From Pseudomonadota bacterium (GTDB lineage Bacteria > SZUA-182 > DTGQ01), in assembly GCA_030625085.1 (NCBI GenBank), contig DAOURK010000018.1, positions 1-45,999 on the forward strand: 45,999 nucleotides of DNA, read 5' to 3'. The notes beneath the pieces are model-generated. The model saw only the letters and a program-made list of their open reading frames with translations, made no database searches and was not told the origin of the DNA. Shown here in pieces: positions 1 to 9,289 of this stretch. Position numbers and translations under genes: made by a program. The stretch's first letter is position 1. Each line of letters begins with the position of its first letter.

Positions 1-12
1 GGATAAGGAGGG

Positions 13-138
13 CTATGCGCGAAGATAATCGAACAAAGTGTAGTTATACATCGCATCTTCGACTATCTTGATTTCTTCGCTCATTTCTCCGGTATATGCT
101 AACAAATGGCGGAAGATATATACCAGGAATTTGCTTTT
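13..138 (-). pseudogene. possible 3' gene remnant, unrecognised
   Basis: An open stretch of about 41 codons on the minus strand ends in TAG at 13-15 and is bounded upstream by an in-frame TAA at 139-141. The translated text contains RHLLAYTGEMSEEIKIVEDA and ends in TLFDYLRA, which has a protein-like composition, but I do not recognise a family. It may be the tail of a decayed gene or chance. The next 240 bases up to the sensor-kinase stop hold only the palindromic repeat at 261-348. Confidence 0.2.
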
Positions 139-260
139 TTATATCGAATAGTAATAGCGCAAAATTTAGAAAAGTACAAATATTTCTTCCTTTTTAAGAA
201 ATGATTTGCCTTTTTATGGGATTGTTAAAAATTTTGTAAGGAATATACCCTTACAACGAC

Positions 261-348
261 ACGTGTTATTTCGATTTCAGGGAGAAATCTTATATTTTTT
301 AGCATCTTGTGCAATAAAGATTTCTCACGTTCGTTCGAAATGACACGT
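261..348. repeat. palindromic dispersed repeat (copy 1)
   Basis: Outer arms ACGTGTTATTTCGA (261-274) and TCGAAATGACACGT (335-348) are inverted with one mismatch. Inner arms GAGAAATCTT and AAGATTTCTC pair inside them. The interior closely matches 15775-15879, and shorter relatives lie at 2752-2820, 7804-7875 and 18237-18317. The element sits just past the 3' end of the minus-strand sensor kinase, where its hairpin could also stop transcription. Confidence 0.8.
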
Positions 349-377
349 TAAAGAGACTTTTTACGAGTTGATAAAGC

Positions 378-2620
378 TCATACGTTTATTTTTGCTCGCA
401 TAGGAAGAGTAAAAAAAAATGTTGTTCCTTTACCCTCCCCTTTACTTTCAAACCAAATTTTGCCTCCATGAAGTTCAATAAGTTTTTTTGTAAGCGGCAT
501 ACCTAAACCTGTACCTGCATATTGGCGGGAATAAGCGCTGTCTATCTGCTCAAATTCGGAAAAAATTTTACCCCTATCTTTTTCTTCTATACCAATACCT
601 GTATCACGAATTGATATGAGCACCTCATTTTTATTTTCTTTCCTGGCCAGAATTCCTATTTCTCCTCCATCGGGAGTAAACTTGGTGGCGTTAGAAAGGA
701 TATTAAAAATAACTTGTTTCATTTTTCTTTCGTCAGCAGTTATGGATACAATATCATCAGCTACCTCGCACGAAAGTGTTATACTATGTTTCATTGCTTT
801 TTCTTTGATAAGGGTGAGACAATTTTGAAGAAATAATCTCAAATCAAATTCACTCAGTTCAAGCTCCATTTTGCCTGCTTCAACTTTGGAGAGATCCAAA
901 ATATCGTTAATGAGGGAAAGCAGATGTTTGCCGCTTTCTAAGACATCATTTATATATTCTTTCTGTTTATCATTCAAGGGGCCAAAGGCTTCATCCCTTA
1001 ATACTTCCGAAAAACCAATGACCGCATTCAAAGGAGTTCTTAATTCATGAGACATATTAGATAAAAAATCACTTTTGGTGCGGCTCGCAGTTTCGGCTGT
1101 AATTTTAGCTTGTTCTAATTCCTTTTCCAGCATATCTCTTTCAATCACCTTGCCAAGTTTTTCAGCAATTACGTTTATTAAATTTCTCTCTTCTTTAAAA
1201 AACGGCCCTTCATCACAAGAAACCTTTTCTTTTAAATAACAAACCTCAACAAAACCTTTTTTTCCCCATAGACAAAAATATCCGCTGACTGCCTCCATTC
1301 AGTAGAGATAAAATTATCTGTATTATATTGCCTGTGGTCTATTTGAACTCTCGAGCATGTAATTTCAGGATACTGCCATCCTTGAGGTATAAGGGTAACA
1401 ACATGGCTGAAAATATCTTCTAACTTTTCGCCTGCTTTATCACTAATTACTGAGATATTATAAAAACACATAAATTCTTTTAAGCGCTCTTGAATGTTAC
1501 ACGTCATCTTATTAAATGTATCAGCGAAAGTTTGAATTTCATCGTTGCTTTTCACCACAGCCTTGACATTTAAATTTCCACTTGCTATTTTTTTGGCTGC
1601 CGCATCAAGCTGAGAAATCGGTTTTGATATAAGAACAGATACGCACCATATACTGAAAATAATCAAACCCATAGCAAGAATAAAAATATTTACATTCATT
1701 TTTATTTGCTTCCGGACAACTGCCAATGCCTTAGCCTGCGGTATCTTCACAATAAAACTCCATTCAGCCGACTTTATGGGGGCATAACAAAACCATTCAA
1801 CTTTTTTGGTCTCTTCATTGTTCAGCTTGCCTATACCCATCTTTGCTGAAGTTATTGCTTTTACGTGGTCAATAACATCTGCTCGACCATATTGTTCAAT
1901 AAATTGAAAAACAGATTCTTTCATGATGTGGTTAGGATCGGGACTAAACACAAAAGTTCCTGTTCTTTTTGTTACCACGGCAAACACCATATCTTCTTTC
2001 AATTGTATATCCACAAATTCCCTCAATGATTCAAGGGGTATATCAACAGTTGTGACTCCCCAAAATTTACCTTCTTGGTAAAAGGGCGCGGAATAGGTAC
2101 ACATAAGTATGTTACCGGCATCTTCATCAAAATAAGGATCAGTCCATACAGCCTTATTATGCAATTTTGGTTTATTCCACCATTTCCATTGAGGTTGCGT
2201 ATAATCATAACCTTCAACCCCAATATCCATTTGCATCAATCCCTCTTTTTCTCTATATATATAGGGTGCAAACAAACGAAGTCCGGCTTCATATTGATAT
2301 GGTTCAAACCCCATAGCCGCGCCATAAACCAATTTATTTTGCTGAACATTAGAACGTAGCTGGGCAAAAATTTGTTCTGAAGTTATATTTGGCCTATTCT
2401 CGATAAAAGTAGCCGTGGATTTTGCTATTTGAGATACTTCACGCAGATAGCCGTCAAACTGATCTGCATAACCGGATGTCAGTTCAACCATCCTCTCTTC
2501 TATTTCAACAGTAACCCAGTTTTTCATCGTATGTATATTAAAGGCCATGAGTAAAAAATAGACAAAGCTGATGGGCAGCAATATAAAAAGCATCATTTTC
2601 CATCGGATAGGAAACCTCAT
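378..2620 (-). pseudogene. membrane sensor histidine kinase, frameshifted
   Basis: Two overlapping frames together encode one kinase of about 747 residues. The N-terminal part (2620 down to about 1260) has a membrane segment near residues 8-27, a periplasmic dCache-like sensor (WWNKPKLHNKAVWTDPYFDE), a second membrane segment near residue 310 and a HAMP linker. The C-terminal part carries HisKA with the phospho-acceptor box SHELRTPLNAV, the N box (ILSNATKF), DTGIGI and GTGLGMPLTKK. No receiver domain is attached and no partner regulator is in the window. The frame breaks at a run of seven A (1257-1263 on the plus strand reads T7). One more A gives the continuous reading YGEKKGFVEVCYL, so this is either a sequencing error or a recent single-base loss. 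It lies downstream of the Lol-like transport genes in the same direction. Confidence 0.85.
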
Positions 2621-2712
2621 CTATTGCGTCTCCTTAAAAAAACCACTCTCATCATGAATGAGGGCAGCAGTAAAAAATAAACTGCGTCCATTACCTCAGT
2701 CTTATTTTCTCA

Positions 2713-2844
2713 AAGCCTGTCCGGAAAAATCTTTTTTTTACCATTTCAACCATGACGAGAAATCTAAAAAAATTTTCTTTTCAATACGATAAAATTTCTC
2801 GCTCCGCTCGAAATGACAAGGTTGATGAACTTTCAGACAGGCTT
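2713..2844. repeat. MITE-like element with AAGCCTGTC ends
   Basis: The left end AAGCCTGTCCGGAAA (2713-2727) is mirrored by TTCAGACAGGCTT (2832-2844). Between them lies a copy of the GAGAAATCT...ATTTCTC...TCGAAATGAC palindrome family. A half copy of the left end recurs at 8113-8138. The element fills the gap between the kinase start and the barrel-protein stop. Confidence 0.7.
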
Positions 2845-2919
2845 CTAGTAACATCGGAATAAATGCTTGATTAAACGACTGGCGGGACTATATAAAGATG
2901 AGCTATTACTTACTTTGCC

Positions 2920-4245
2920 TTAAAAATAATACCTGGCCCTGAACTCCAGCTTCCAATTATTGCGTTTTTCCCCGAACTCACTTTTCCCCTCGCCAGTGAG
3001 AATGGTCAGCTTTGACATTAATTCCAGATTAGTAAAGGGTTGATACTGCACCTCGGGTGAAAGACTACAGCTTTCATCAACAAGATTATAGATGGTAGTG
3101 AGGGCGGCAGAAAAGTACAGGATATCCAATGGTTCTTTTTGGCTCAAACGCAGATAAAGATAATCCTTCATGGGATTTGGCTTCCCAAAGTTTCCCGGGG
3201 TAATTTGTAATGCCTTTTTCAGTTGGCCATCATCCCCTGAAGAGATGTAACTATCATAGGCTTTATTGATATACGAAAAATAGTCATGCATCTCTTTTTG
3301 ACTATATCCGGTCCCATTATGATAATATTCTCCTATGATGGTGGTATCTGATTCTGTGAGATATCTTAAACCCATTACATAACTTTTGGTATCATCTTTT
3401 ATTTTATGCTCAATTCCATCGCTGGTTATAATTCCCTTCTGAAAATCATTAATCAGGGCAAATTCACCATGAATCTCAAAATTTGAGGTTACATTTCTGG
3501 AAAAATCAAGGCCAAAGCGGCTAGTCTTGCTGGCGCCTGTTAAAGCCATAAGGTCAATATCTGTGTCGTAGAAGAGAAGATATATCTTTTGAGCAAAATT
3601 AATATGATCAATATTCCCGAAATCTTCATTAATATGTTCATACACCGGGACTATCACAGGAGTATAGGAAAAGGTTTGCAGGGGTCCGGAAAAACTTTTT
3701 ATATAATCAACCGAGGCTATGATAAAGCCCTCCATGGAAAGCTCGGGGTCGTCGGGATTTTTTGCTCTATCAACAAAGGCCGCCGGATTCCAGGCATATC
3801 CCTTCCCCCATTTTACTGTCTTTTTCCCTATATCAAAAAAAAGCGCCGATGAGGAAGACTTTAAAGACAGATAGCCTTCGTAGAGCGCTGTATCATCATC
3901 CCACCCAAGATAGGAATTGGTAATAGTGGTGTTTAATTTGGTATACAGCTTGGCCTTCCCTTTTTCATAACTCGCGTTGATCTGAAGAGTAACATTATAT
4001 TCATCATGTACATTTTCTTTATTCCGGTTATAAAGCTTCAGCTTATAAAGGGATGCATCCTTATCAAGGCCATAGAGGAGGGGACGAAATTCAATGTAAC
4101 CGCCGAATTGACATGCTTTTTTTTCTATTTCTGCTAAATCAAAGGAGTATTCTTCAGCCCGGGTCAAGCTCAAGGGAAGAAAAAGGGCGAGCAAAAACAG
4201 TGTGGTTATGAGATGTTTTATAAGGTGTTCCCTGAGATGTTGCAT
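2920..4245 (-). CDS. predicted outer-membrane beta-barrel protein
   Basis: A 441-residue protein with a signal peptide (hydrophobic LITTLFLLALFLPLSL followed by TRA-EE). The mature part has alternating polar and aromatic strands and ends in the terminal aromatic pattern RARYYF expected of outer-membrane barrels. It is the fourth gene in a minus-strand series of ATPase, permease, LolA-like protein and barrel. Comparable gene sets in other bacteria are thought to move a lipid or lipoprotein to the outer membrane; that role here is inferred from context. No porin family is clearly recognisable. The 5' end is odd: a ~12-base repeat of the type CACCTCATGAAA runs from about 4210 to 4340 through the signal-peptide start (QHLREHLIKHLI) and through an upstream mini-ORF (HLMKHLMKHLI then stop). 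The start could therefore be one of several neighbouring ATGs. Confidence 0.7.
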   Translation of the reverse strand: MQHLREHLIKHLITTLFLLALFLPLSLTRAEEYSFDLAEIEKKACQFGGYIEFRPLLYGLDKDASLYKLKLYNRNKENVHDEYNVTLQINASYEKGKAKLYTKLNTTITNSYLGWDDDTALYEGYLSLKSSSSALFFDIGKKTVKWGKGYAWNPAAFVDRAKNPDDPELSMEGFIIASVDYIKSFSGPLQTFSYTPVIVPVYEHINEDFGNIDHINFAQKIYLLFYDTDIDLMALTGASKTSRFGLDFSRNVTSNFEIHGEFALINDFQKGIITSDGIEHKIKDDTKSYVMGLRYLTESDTTIIGEYYHNGTGYSQKEMHDYFSYINKAYDSYISSGDDGQLKKALQITPGNFGKPNPMKDYLYLRLSQKEPLDILYFSAALTTIYNLVDESCSLSPEVQYQPFTNLELMSKLTILTGEGKSEFGEKRNNWKLEFRARYYF

Positions 4246-4344
4246 ATTATGTTATTTATGTTATGAGGTGTTTCATAAGGTGTTTCATGAGGTGTCCCAT
4301 GGGATATTCCATAATATAGTTATGAGGTGTTTTGTGAGGAATGA

Positions 4345-5238
4345 TTATCGTAATGATCCCAAATTAGGCATGAACGTTTGGGTGAATACTTCATCGTTAA
4401 ATTTTCTTTTTTTCATCTTGGCAAATATGATTACTGATTTATGCCCTTTGTATAGAGGACTGTCGGTTTCTATGACCGACGGCCTTGTGATGTCTCCATC
4501 AAAGTCCTTGATGTTCTTAAAATAAAGAGTTTTTATAAGCATGCCGCTTTCAGTGAGGCATTCAACCTTAGTGGGTAAAATTGTATCTTTATTTATCCAC
4601 ATCTTTAATGTGTCGTAGGCAACACCTTTAGTTTTGGCTTTAAGGTGCAGCAGATATTCATTATCTCTTTTTTCTACCTGCATGGCCTTATATTCTGTTG
4701 CGTAATCGAGCCGCAAGATATCCGAATTATTAAATACCCCGCCGACAACCGATTGAAGACTGGTTATTCTAATAGGTTTTCTTACATTGGGGATATAAAG
4801 CCACATATTATCACCAAGCCTTAGGGTGCTTCTTCCCTCCTCGCTTGCAGGTGATAAAAATAAGGCGGCTACCTTATCTTTCCCCTTTTTAATGGTAAAA
4901 AGAATAAATTCCTTCTTTTTCCCATCAGGCTCAATATTGATGAGTTTTTTATAAGACTCATAAGATTGCGGGCTGAGATTTTTATCAACTTGTTCCAAGA
5001 GCTTATTGCCGTCAATGTCCTGGGCGACAACAGTTTGCTGTAAGAGCATATTGCCGTCTACCTCTTGAGCGGCAACAGAGTTGGGTAGACATAATAATAC
5101 CCCCATACACGCTAGACTCATCCAAAAAACCATTTTTTTGTTCCGAAAATAACTATATAACACTTTGGAAAATAAAATTTTCATAATTCGTGGTGGCTCG
5201 AAGAGCCAAGACTGTTTCATTGGAAAATGTAACGCCAT
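4345..5238 (-). CDS. LolA-like outer-membrane lipoprotein-sorting protein
   Basis: A 297-residue secreted protein of the LolA-like (PF17131-type) family. Recognisable segments include DNMWLYIPNVRKPIRI, GGVFNNSDILRLDY and TLYFKNIKDFDG. Such proteins bind a lipid or acyl chain in the periplasm in a LolA/LolB fold and usually neighbour an FtsX/LolD-type transporter, as here. The start at 5238 has a good AGGA-type ribosome site, although it leaves a long ~40-residue n-region before the hydrophobic segment (MSLACMGVLLCLPNS-VAAQ). An internal start at 5184 would give a more ordinary signal peptide. Just after the cleavage site a 45-base unit is duplicated, giving AQEVDGNMLLQQ followed by AQDIDGNKLLEQ. 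Confidence 0.82.
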   Translation of the reverse strand: MALHFPMKQSWLFEPPRIMKILFSKVLYSYFRNKKMVFWMSLACMGVLLCLPNSVAAQEVDGNMLLQQTVVAQDIDGNKLLEQVDKNLSPQSYESYKKLINIEPDGKKKEFILFTIKKGKDKVAALFLSPASEEGRSTLRLGDNMWLYIPNVRKPIRITSLQSVVGGVFNNSDILRLDYATEYKAMQVEKRDNEYLLHLKAKTKGVAYDTLKMWINKDTILPTKVECLTESGMLIKTLYFKNIKDFDGDITRPSVIETDSPLYKGHKSVIIFAKMKKRKFNDEVFTQTFMPNLGSLR

Positions 5239-5302
5239 CTCATTTCCTCATCAATTCTATAGCTTTTCATAAAAATAATTTCATAATCGATATTCAGACA
5301 AA

Positions 5303-5377
5303 AGCGTAGTGCAGGGCTTTAGCCCTGCTAACCCCATCATAAAAAAAAAATTGGCAGGGCTGAAGCCCTGCGCTACG
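5303..5377. repeat. GC-rich inverted repeat (GCAGGGCT family)
   Basis: CGTAGTGCAGGGCTTTAGCC on the left is mirrored by GGCAGGGCTGAAGCCCTGCG and CTACG on the right, separated by an A-rich loop. Each arm also contains its own small palindrome (GGGCTTTAGCCC, GGGCTGAAGCCC). This is a mobile-palindrome type seen in many genomes. It lies between the permease and LolA-like genes and, transcribed, would fold into a stable hairpin that could set relative expression. Confidence 0.7.
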
Positions 5378-5445
5378 AAAAAAAATGATGGGATTAAAAT
5401 GATAAATAAGTTGAGGCAAACAAGTTGCCGGCTAATCTCGCTTCA

Positions 5446-6684
5446 TCATACATGTCGCAGAGCCTCAATTGGCTCCATCCTGGATGCCTTAAACGCAGGC
5501 TGAAAACTGGCTATTATGGAAACCACTATTACTATGGCCGAGATAACCAGAATATCCCACACCTTAATGCTTGGTGAAAGAATCAGCCCGGTATTTCTGC
5601 CAAAATCAAAGGAGACCTTCATGATATTGATAACATAAACGCTTACCGTTCCCAGAACAATCCCGCATACAGTCCCAAAAATTCCAAGAAAAAATCCTTC
5701 GATGATAAACATGGAAAGAATCTTTTCCGGCATGGTGCCTATAGCCGCAATGGTCCCGATTTCTCTTATTCGTTCATAAACGGCCATAATCATTACATTC
5801 ATGATACTTACCAGAACGATGGCTATGAGCATGAGTTTTATAAAAAAGGTCATGAGATCTATCATCCTGGATATATTATAAAAAGGAGAAAGTTTTTCCC
5901 AGGTATGTACCTCAAAGACAGGTTTTCCCTTTGAATTACGTTGTGATGATAAGCTGCTTTGAAGAGAGGCATATATTTGGTGAAGCTTGCTGAAATCACG
6001 AAGCCGCAAGGCAATTTCGCTAATTTCCATCTCCTCCATTCTCAAGATATCCCTGGCATCCTCAATATGAATATACCCATCCCTTCCCCCCGGACCGGTA
6101 GCGCTCTCAAGTACACCGGCAACCCTGAATTGTTTTCCATTCACTGATCCGTCTTGATTGGTGGCAATAATTACAACGCTGTCACCTATTTTAACCTTCA
6201 TGCCTTTTTCAATAAGTTCAGGAATCAGGATCTCCCCCTTTTTTATTCCCTTATCTCCTTTGACGATTCTTGACTGAAGGAGGGGCACAGTTTTGAACTC
6301 TTTTTCAGGCCATACGCCATTAAGCCTGATATTTGTTGTTTCAACAAAGTTGCTGAACATTCCGCCAAATTTAATTCTCTTCGAATAGCATTCTATTTCA
6401 GGCATCGGCTTCAGTACGTTTTCGACCTTTTCGACGGCCTTTGGTTTTAAATTCATGGTAAGCGGCAGGCTATCTAAAGAAGCCACGTAACCCTTCCGGT
6501 GAATCTGCATATGCCCGAGCATGGAATCTGTTACTTGGCCGATTATTAAATTTTTGAATGACCCCGAAACAGAAATAAAAACCAGGACAAATATTACGCC
6601 AATAGCAATTAATGATGCGGTAAGAAATGTCCTTCTTTTATATCGAATAAGATTTCTCACGGCTATTTTAAATAGATCAAACAT
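5446..6684 (-). CDS. FtsX/MacB-type ABC transporter permease (LolC/E-like)
   Basis: A 412-residue inner-membrane permease with the classical four-helix FtsX layout. There is one N-terminal membrane segment (LTASLIAIGVIFVLVFISVS), then a large periplasmic MacB-PCD-like domain (about residues 45-270). Three C-terminal membrane segments follow, within the FtsX block (MNVMIMAVYERIREIGTIAAIGT) and after it. The C-terminus ends in the typical cytoplasmic tail RMEPIEALRHV. With the ATPase at 6824-7507 it should form a LolCDE/MacB-like mechanotransmission transporter that works on envelope substrates rather than pumping across the membrane. The 139-base gap to the ATPase gene contains a repeat shared with 14681-14759. 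Confidence 0.92.
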   Translation of the reverse strand: MFDLFKIAVRNLIRYKRRTFLTASLIAIGVIFVLVFISVSGSFKNLIIGQVTDSMLGHMQIHRKGYVASLDSLPLTMNLKPKAVEKVENVLKPMPEIECYSKRIKFGGMFSNFVETTNIRLNGVWPEKEFKTVPLLQSRIVKGDKGIKKGEILIPELIEKGMKVKIGDSVVIIATNQDGSVNGKQFRVAGVLESATGPGGRDGYIHIEDARDILRMEEMEISEIALRLRDFSKLHQIYASLQSSLSSQRNSKGKPVFEVHTWEKLSPFYNISRMIDLMTFFIKLMLIAIVLVSIMNVMIMAVYERIREIGTIAAIGTMPEKILSMFIIEGFFLGIFGTVCGIVLGTVSVYVINIMKVSFDFGRNTGLILSPSIKVWDILVISAIVIVVSIIASFQPAFKASRMEPIEALRHV

Positions 6685-6703
6685 ATTCTTGCCCTTTAAT
6701 TAG

Positions 6704-6777
6704 CTAACCAGGACAACGCCAAAAAGGTATTAAAATTTTCTATCATAAAAAACACGAAATTCAGAACTAAGTGCCTA
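6704..6777. repeat. shared upstream repeat (copy A)
   Basis: About 74 bases closely match 14681-14759, including the shared core TTCTATCATAAAAA and ATTCAGAACTAAGTGCCTA. Both copies lie just upstream of a minus-strand start codon (20 bases before the permease, about 42 before the propeller gene). They could be a mobile repeat or a common leader or promoter. Confidence 0.75.
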
Positions 6778-6823
6778 ATTAACCAATTTATACAATTTAC
6801 CCTTTTTATCCAATTTATACGCC

Positions 6824-7507
6824 TTACCCATTGGATAATTTTCCATCTTCAAGTGTATAGATTGTTTCAACCTCTCCAACAATTTTGGGGTCGTGAGTAG
6901 AAAAGATAAAACTTGTCCCCAATTTATCTTTCATTTTTTTCATGACATTGATAATCATATAAGCAGTATGATGATCTAAATTAGCCGTTGGTTCATCAGC
7001 CAGAACAATCTTGGGATTAGCAACCAGAGCGCGCGCTATAGCCACTCTTTGTTTTTGCCCCCCGGATATTTGATCCGGATATTTGTCTTTCTGCTCACTC
7101 ATTCCAACTGCCTCAAGAAGGTCATAAACCCTTTTTCGCCGTTCTGCGGAAGGAGTATTCTTCACCATAAGAAGGGGATATTCAATATTTTCATAAACAG
7201 TAAGGATAGGTATCAGGTTAAAATCTTGAAAGATAAATCCAATATGTTCCCCTCGAAAAGAGGCTGCTTGCCGTCTGCTGAGATTTGAAACATTGGTGCC
7301 GACTACGGTTAAATTTCCTGAATTTGGTCTGTCAAGGCATCCAATAAGATTTAAAAGTGTGGTTTTCCCGCTTCCGGAAGGGCCGATAAAGGAGACAAAA
7401 GAGGCGGGTTCAATGGTAAAATTAAGCCCTTTGAGCGCCTCAACGCTTATTTCCCCCACCAGATATGATTTATATACATTTTCAGCTATGACAACACTCA
7501 TACCCAT
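6824..7507 (-). CDS. ABC transporter ATPase, LolD/MacB-type
   Basis: A 227-residue ATP-binding subunit, full length for the LolD class. Visible motifs are Walker A GPSGSGKTT, Q-loop FIFQDFNLIP, signature SGGQKQR, Walker B IVLADEPTANLD and H-loop STHDP. It should pair with the FtsX-type permease at 5446-6684. It is the first gene of the minus-strand series. The start region has a tandem 10-base repeat (GGGCATTAAT twice), which creates an extra out-of-frame ATG and moves the AAGG ribosome-binding stretch away from the true start. Initiation at 7507 (MGMSVV) or 7501 (MSVV) is therefore uncertain. Confidence 0.95.
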   Translation of the reverse strand: MGMSVVIAENVYKSYLVGEISVEALKGLNFTIEPASFVSFIGPSGSGKTTLLNLIGCLDRPNSGNLTVVGTNVSNLSRRQAASFRGEHIGFIFQDFNLIPILTVYENIEYPLLMVKNTPSAERRKRVYDLLEAVGMSEQKDKYPDQISGGQKQRVAIARALVANPKIVLADEPTANLDHHTAYMIINVMKKMKDKLGTSFIFSTHDPKIVGEVETIYTLEDGKLSNG

Positions 7508-7803
7508 TAATGCCCATTAATGCCCTTCAAATAAAAATTTCTATTTTATTAAAATATTGGCCATCATATACTATTAAAGATACGATTACCAGATAAAATA
7601 TTCATTCTTTTAGACCGACTTTTAGGCCGAACAATTCGAACAACATCAACAAAACAAAATAAGTGATCATTCACTTCCCCTCCTTTTTCTGTCTCCAGGC
7701 TTTCATATTTCTTTCATACTATTTTTGACATAAGCTTTCTGTTATTTCAGTGGTTCTGCAAATATTTCAGAGGTTTGCAAAATAACCTTAAACTGGCTAA
7801 TAG

Positions 7804-7875
7804 AGGAGTGTTAGCGACGAGCAATCTTATAGGCTTAAGATCTCTCACATTCGTTCGAGATGACAAAAAAGGGGT
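7804..7875. repeat. palindromic dispersed repeat (degenerate copy)
   Basis: GAGGAGTGTTAGCGACGAG and the right arm CTCACATTCGTTCGAGATGAC match the element at 18237-18317. The left outer arm has been lost. Inner arms AATCTT and AAGATCTCTC remain. Confidence 0.6.
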
Positions 7876-8112
7876 CGAGATGACAGAAGAGGGATTTGAG
7901 CGGTTACATCAATTGATTGTTCCATTTTAAAAATATTTTTTAATTAAAATCCTATTTAAAGTTTATTTTAATTGACAGTATTAAATGAACATGCAAGAAT
8001 AATCTGTTATGGTATATTTTTTAGTTCATTATAAATTTCAAGTTGAAACCATACTTTCTAAATAATCAGTTGTGGCTATGGTGCAGAACAGTATAAGCAA
8101 TAATATTGGCTT

Positions 8113-8138
8113 AGAAGCCTGTCCAAAAAAATCTTTTT
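8113..8138. repeat. half copy of AAGCCTGTC element
   Basis: AAGCCTGTCC followed by A7TCTTTTTT matches the left end of the element at 2713-2844. No right end is visible nearby, so this is a solo or decayed copy. Confidence 0.5.
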
Positions 8139-8271
8139 TCGCCTTATATCATTTATAGGATTCGGCAATTTAGTTATCGCTAACTTTTGCAACCAAGCAC
8201 TAGATAAAGGTTGAAACGAATTTGTAACTCAAGAAAAAATTCAATTGTTAACAAAAAATCCGGGTTACAAA

Positions 8272-9252
8272 ATGAATACTAACATCTCAAAAAATGAAAA
8301 AAAATCCCTTTTTAGGATAGTAAAAACATCACTATATATAGGCCTTGCCCTTTTTATCTCTTTGAGTTTTTTCGGATGCAGCAAGTATAATGCTCAGGAT
8401 AAACCTGCCCAATCAACAACGGAAAAAGATGAAGCCTTTGCCAAAAACATAAAAAAATTTATACTAATTACCTGCCGCAACCACAAACCCTCTTCGATGT
8501 TTATTAAATATCATCATCTTGCAAATTACCTGCAAAAAAGCACAGGTTTTGAAATAGAGTTATATAAGCCAAAAGACTTCAAAGAATTTAAGAACAAGAT
8601 AAAGAATCAGGAGGCGGATTTTCTATTTGTAGATCCGGTTGTGTATTTAGAAATAGAAGATTTTATTAATAAAAATTATATTTATGCCCGATCGTCCGGC
8701 CTTGAGGGTGAATTAAAAGATAAGCCTTTTGAGACAGCCTGCATCATCGCAAGGGCGGATAGTATGATTAAAACCATCGATGATGTAAAAGCCAAAAGGG
8801 TAATATTTGGTTCCCAAAGGTCCGCCACCAAATGGATAGCTGCCAGGAAACTGTTTATGGATAATGGTATAGATATTGAGAAGGACTTAGCTGAATATCG
8901 TTTCGGCAAAAAATGCAAAGATACTGTTTTAGATGTCTTTTACAAAAAAGCGGATGTAGGCTGCATAAGGACAATGGTATGCCCTATTTGCGTAAATTCG
9001 GTCTTTTACAAAAAATGCGGCTTGGATACTACACAATTAGTCCATATTGCGCAAACAGCCCCGATTAATACCTGGGTTTTTACCTGCACCAACAGGATAG
9101 ATGATAATGATATGGAAAAAATTGCCGCTGCCTTACTTGAGATACCTGAATTGGATTTACAAAAAAAAGAAAGATTAAACAGCGATTTACGCTATGGTTT
9201 TATTAAGCTTGATGATAGCCGGTTTGATGAATTAAGAAAAATGATTGACTGA
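8272..9252 (+). CDS. PhnD-like substrate-binding lipoprotein
   Basis: A 326-residue protein of the phosphate/phosphonate-type periplasmic binding family (PhnD-like, type 2 fold). It starts at ATG 8272; an upstream in-frame TTG at 8245 is less likely. A hydrophobic segment ends in SLSFFGC, a plausible lipobox. Family landmarks include ADFLFVDPVVYLEI, the KTIDDVKAKRVIFGSQRSAT-type segment and KADVGCIRT. There is no ABC permease or ATPase next to it. Instead a sensor kinase follows 37 bases downstream on the same strand, so the protein more likely presents a ligand to that kinase than feeds a transporter. The ligand cannot be told from sequence. The domain carries several cysteines (CPICVNSVFYKKCG), which is unusual for a periplasmic binder. 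Confidence 0.8.
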   Translation: MNTNISKNEKKSLFRIVKTSLYIGLALFISLSFFGCSKYNAQDKPAQSTTEKDEAFAKNIKKFILITCRNHKPSSMFIKYHHLANYLQKSTGFEIELYKPKDFKEFKNKIKNQEADFLFVDPVVYLEIEDFINKNYIYARSSGLEGELKDKPFETACIIARADSMIKTIDDVKAKRVIFGSQRSATKWIAARKLFMDNGIDIEKDLAEYRFGKKCKDTVLDVFYKKADVGCIRTMVCPICVNSVFYKKCGLDTTQLVHIAQTAPINTWVFTCTNRIDDNDMEKIAAALLEIPELDLQKKERLNSDLRYGFIKLDDSRFDELRKMID

Positions 9253-9289
9253 TAGAATCCATTTCAACAAGACAAGATAAAGATAGGTT

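Larger units (their letters stand above)
7508..8271. other. intergenic region between divergent operons
   Basis: About 760 bases separate the minus-strand ABC operon from the plus-strand PhnD-like gene. It is very AT-rich. It contains a palindromic repeat at 7804-7875 and half of the AAGCCTGTC element at 8113-8138. No open reading frame or clear promoter consensus stands out, although both divergent promoters must lie here. Confidence 0.6.
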
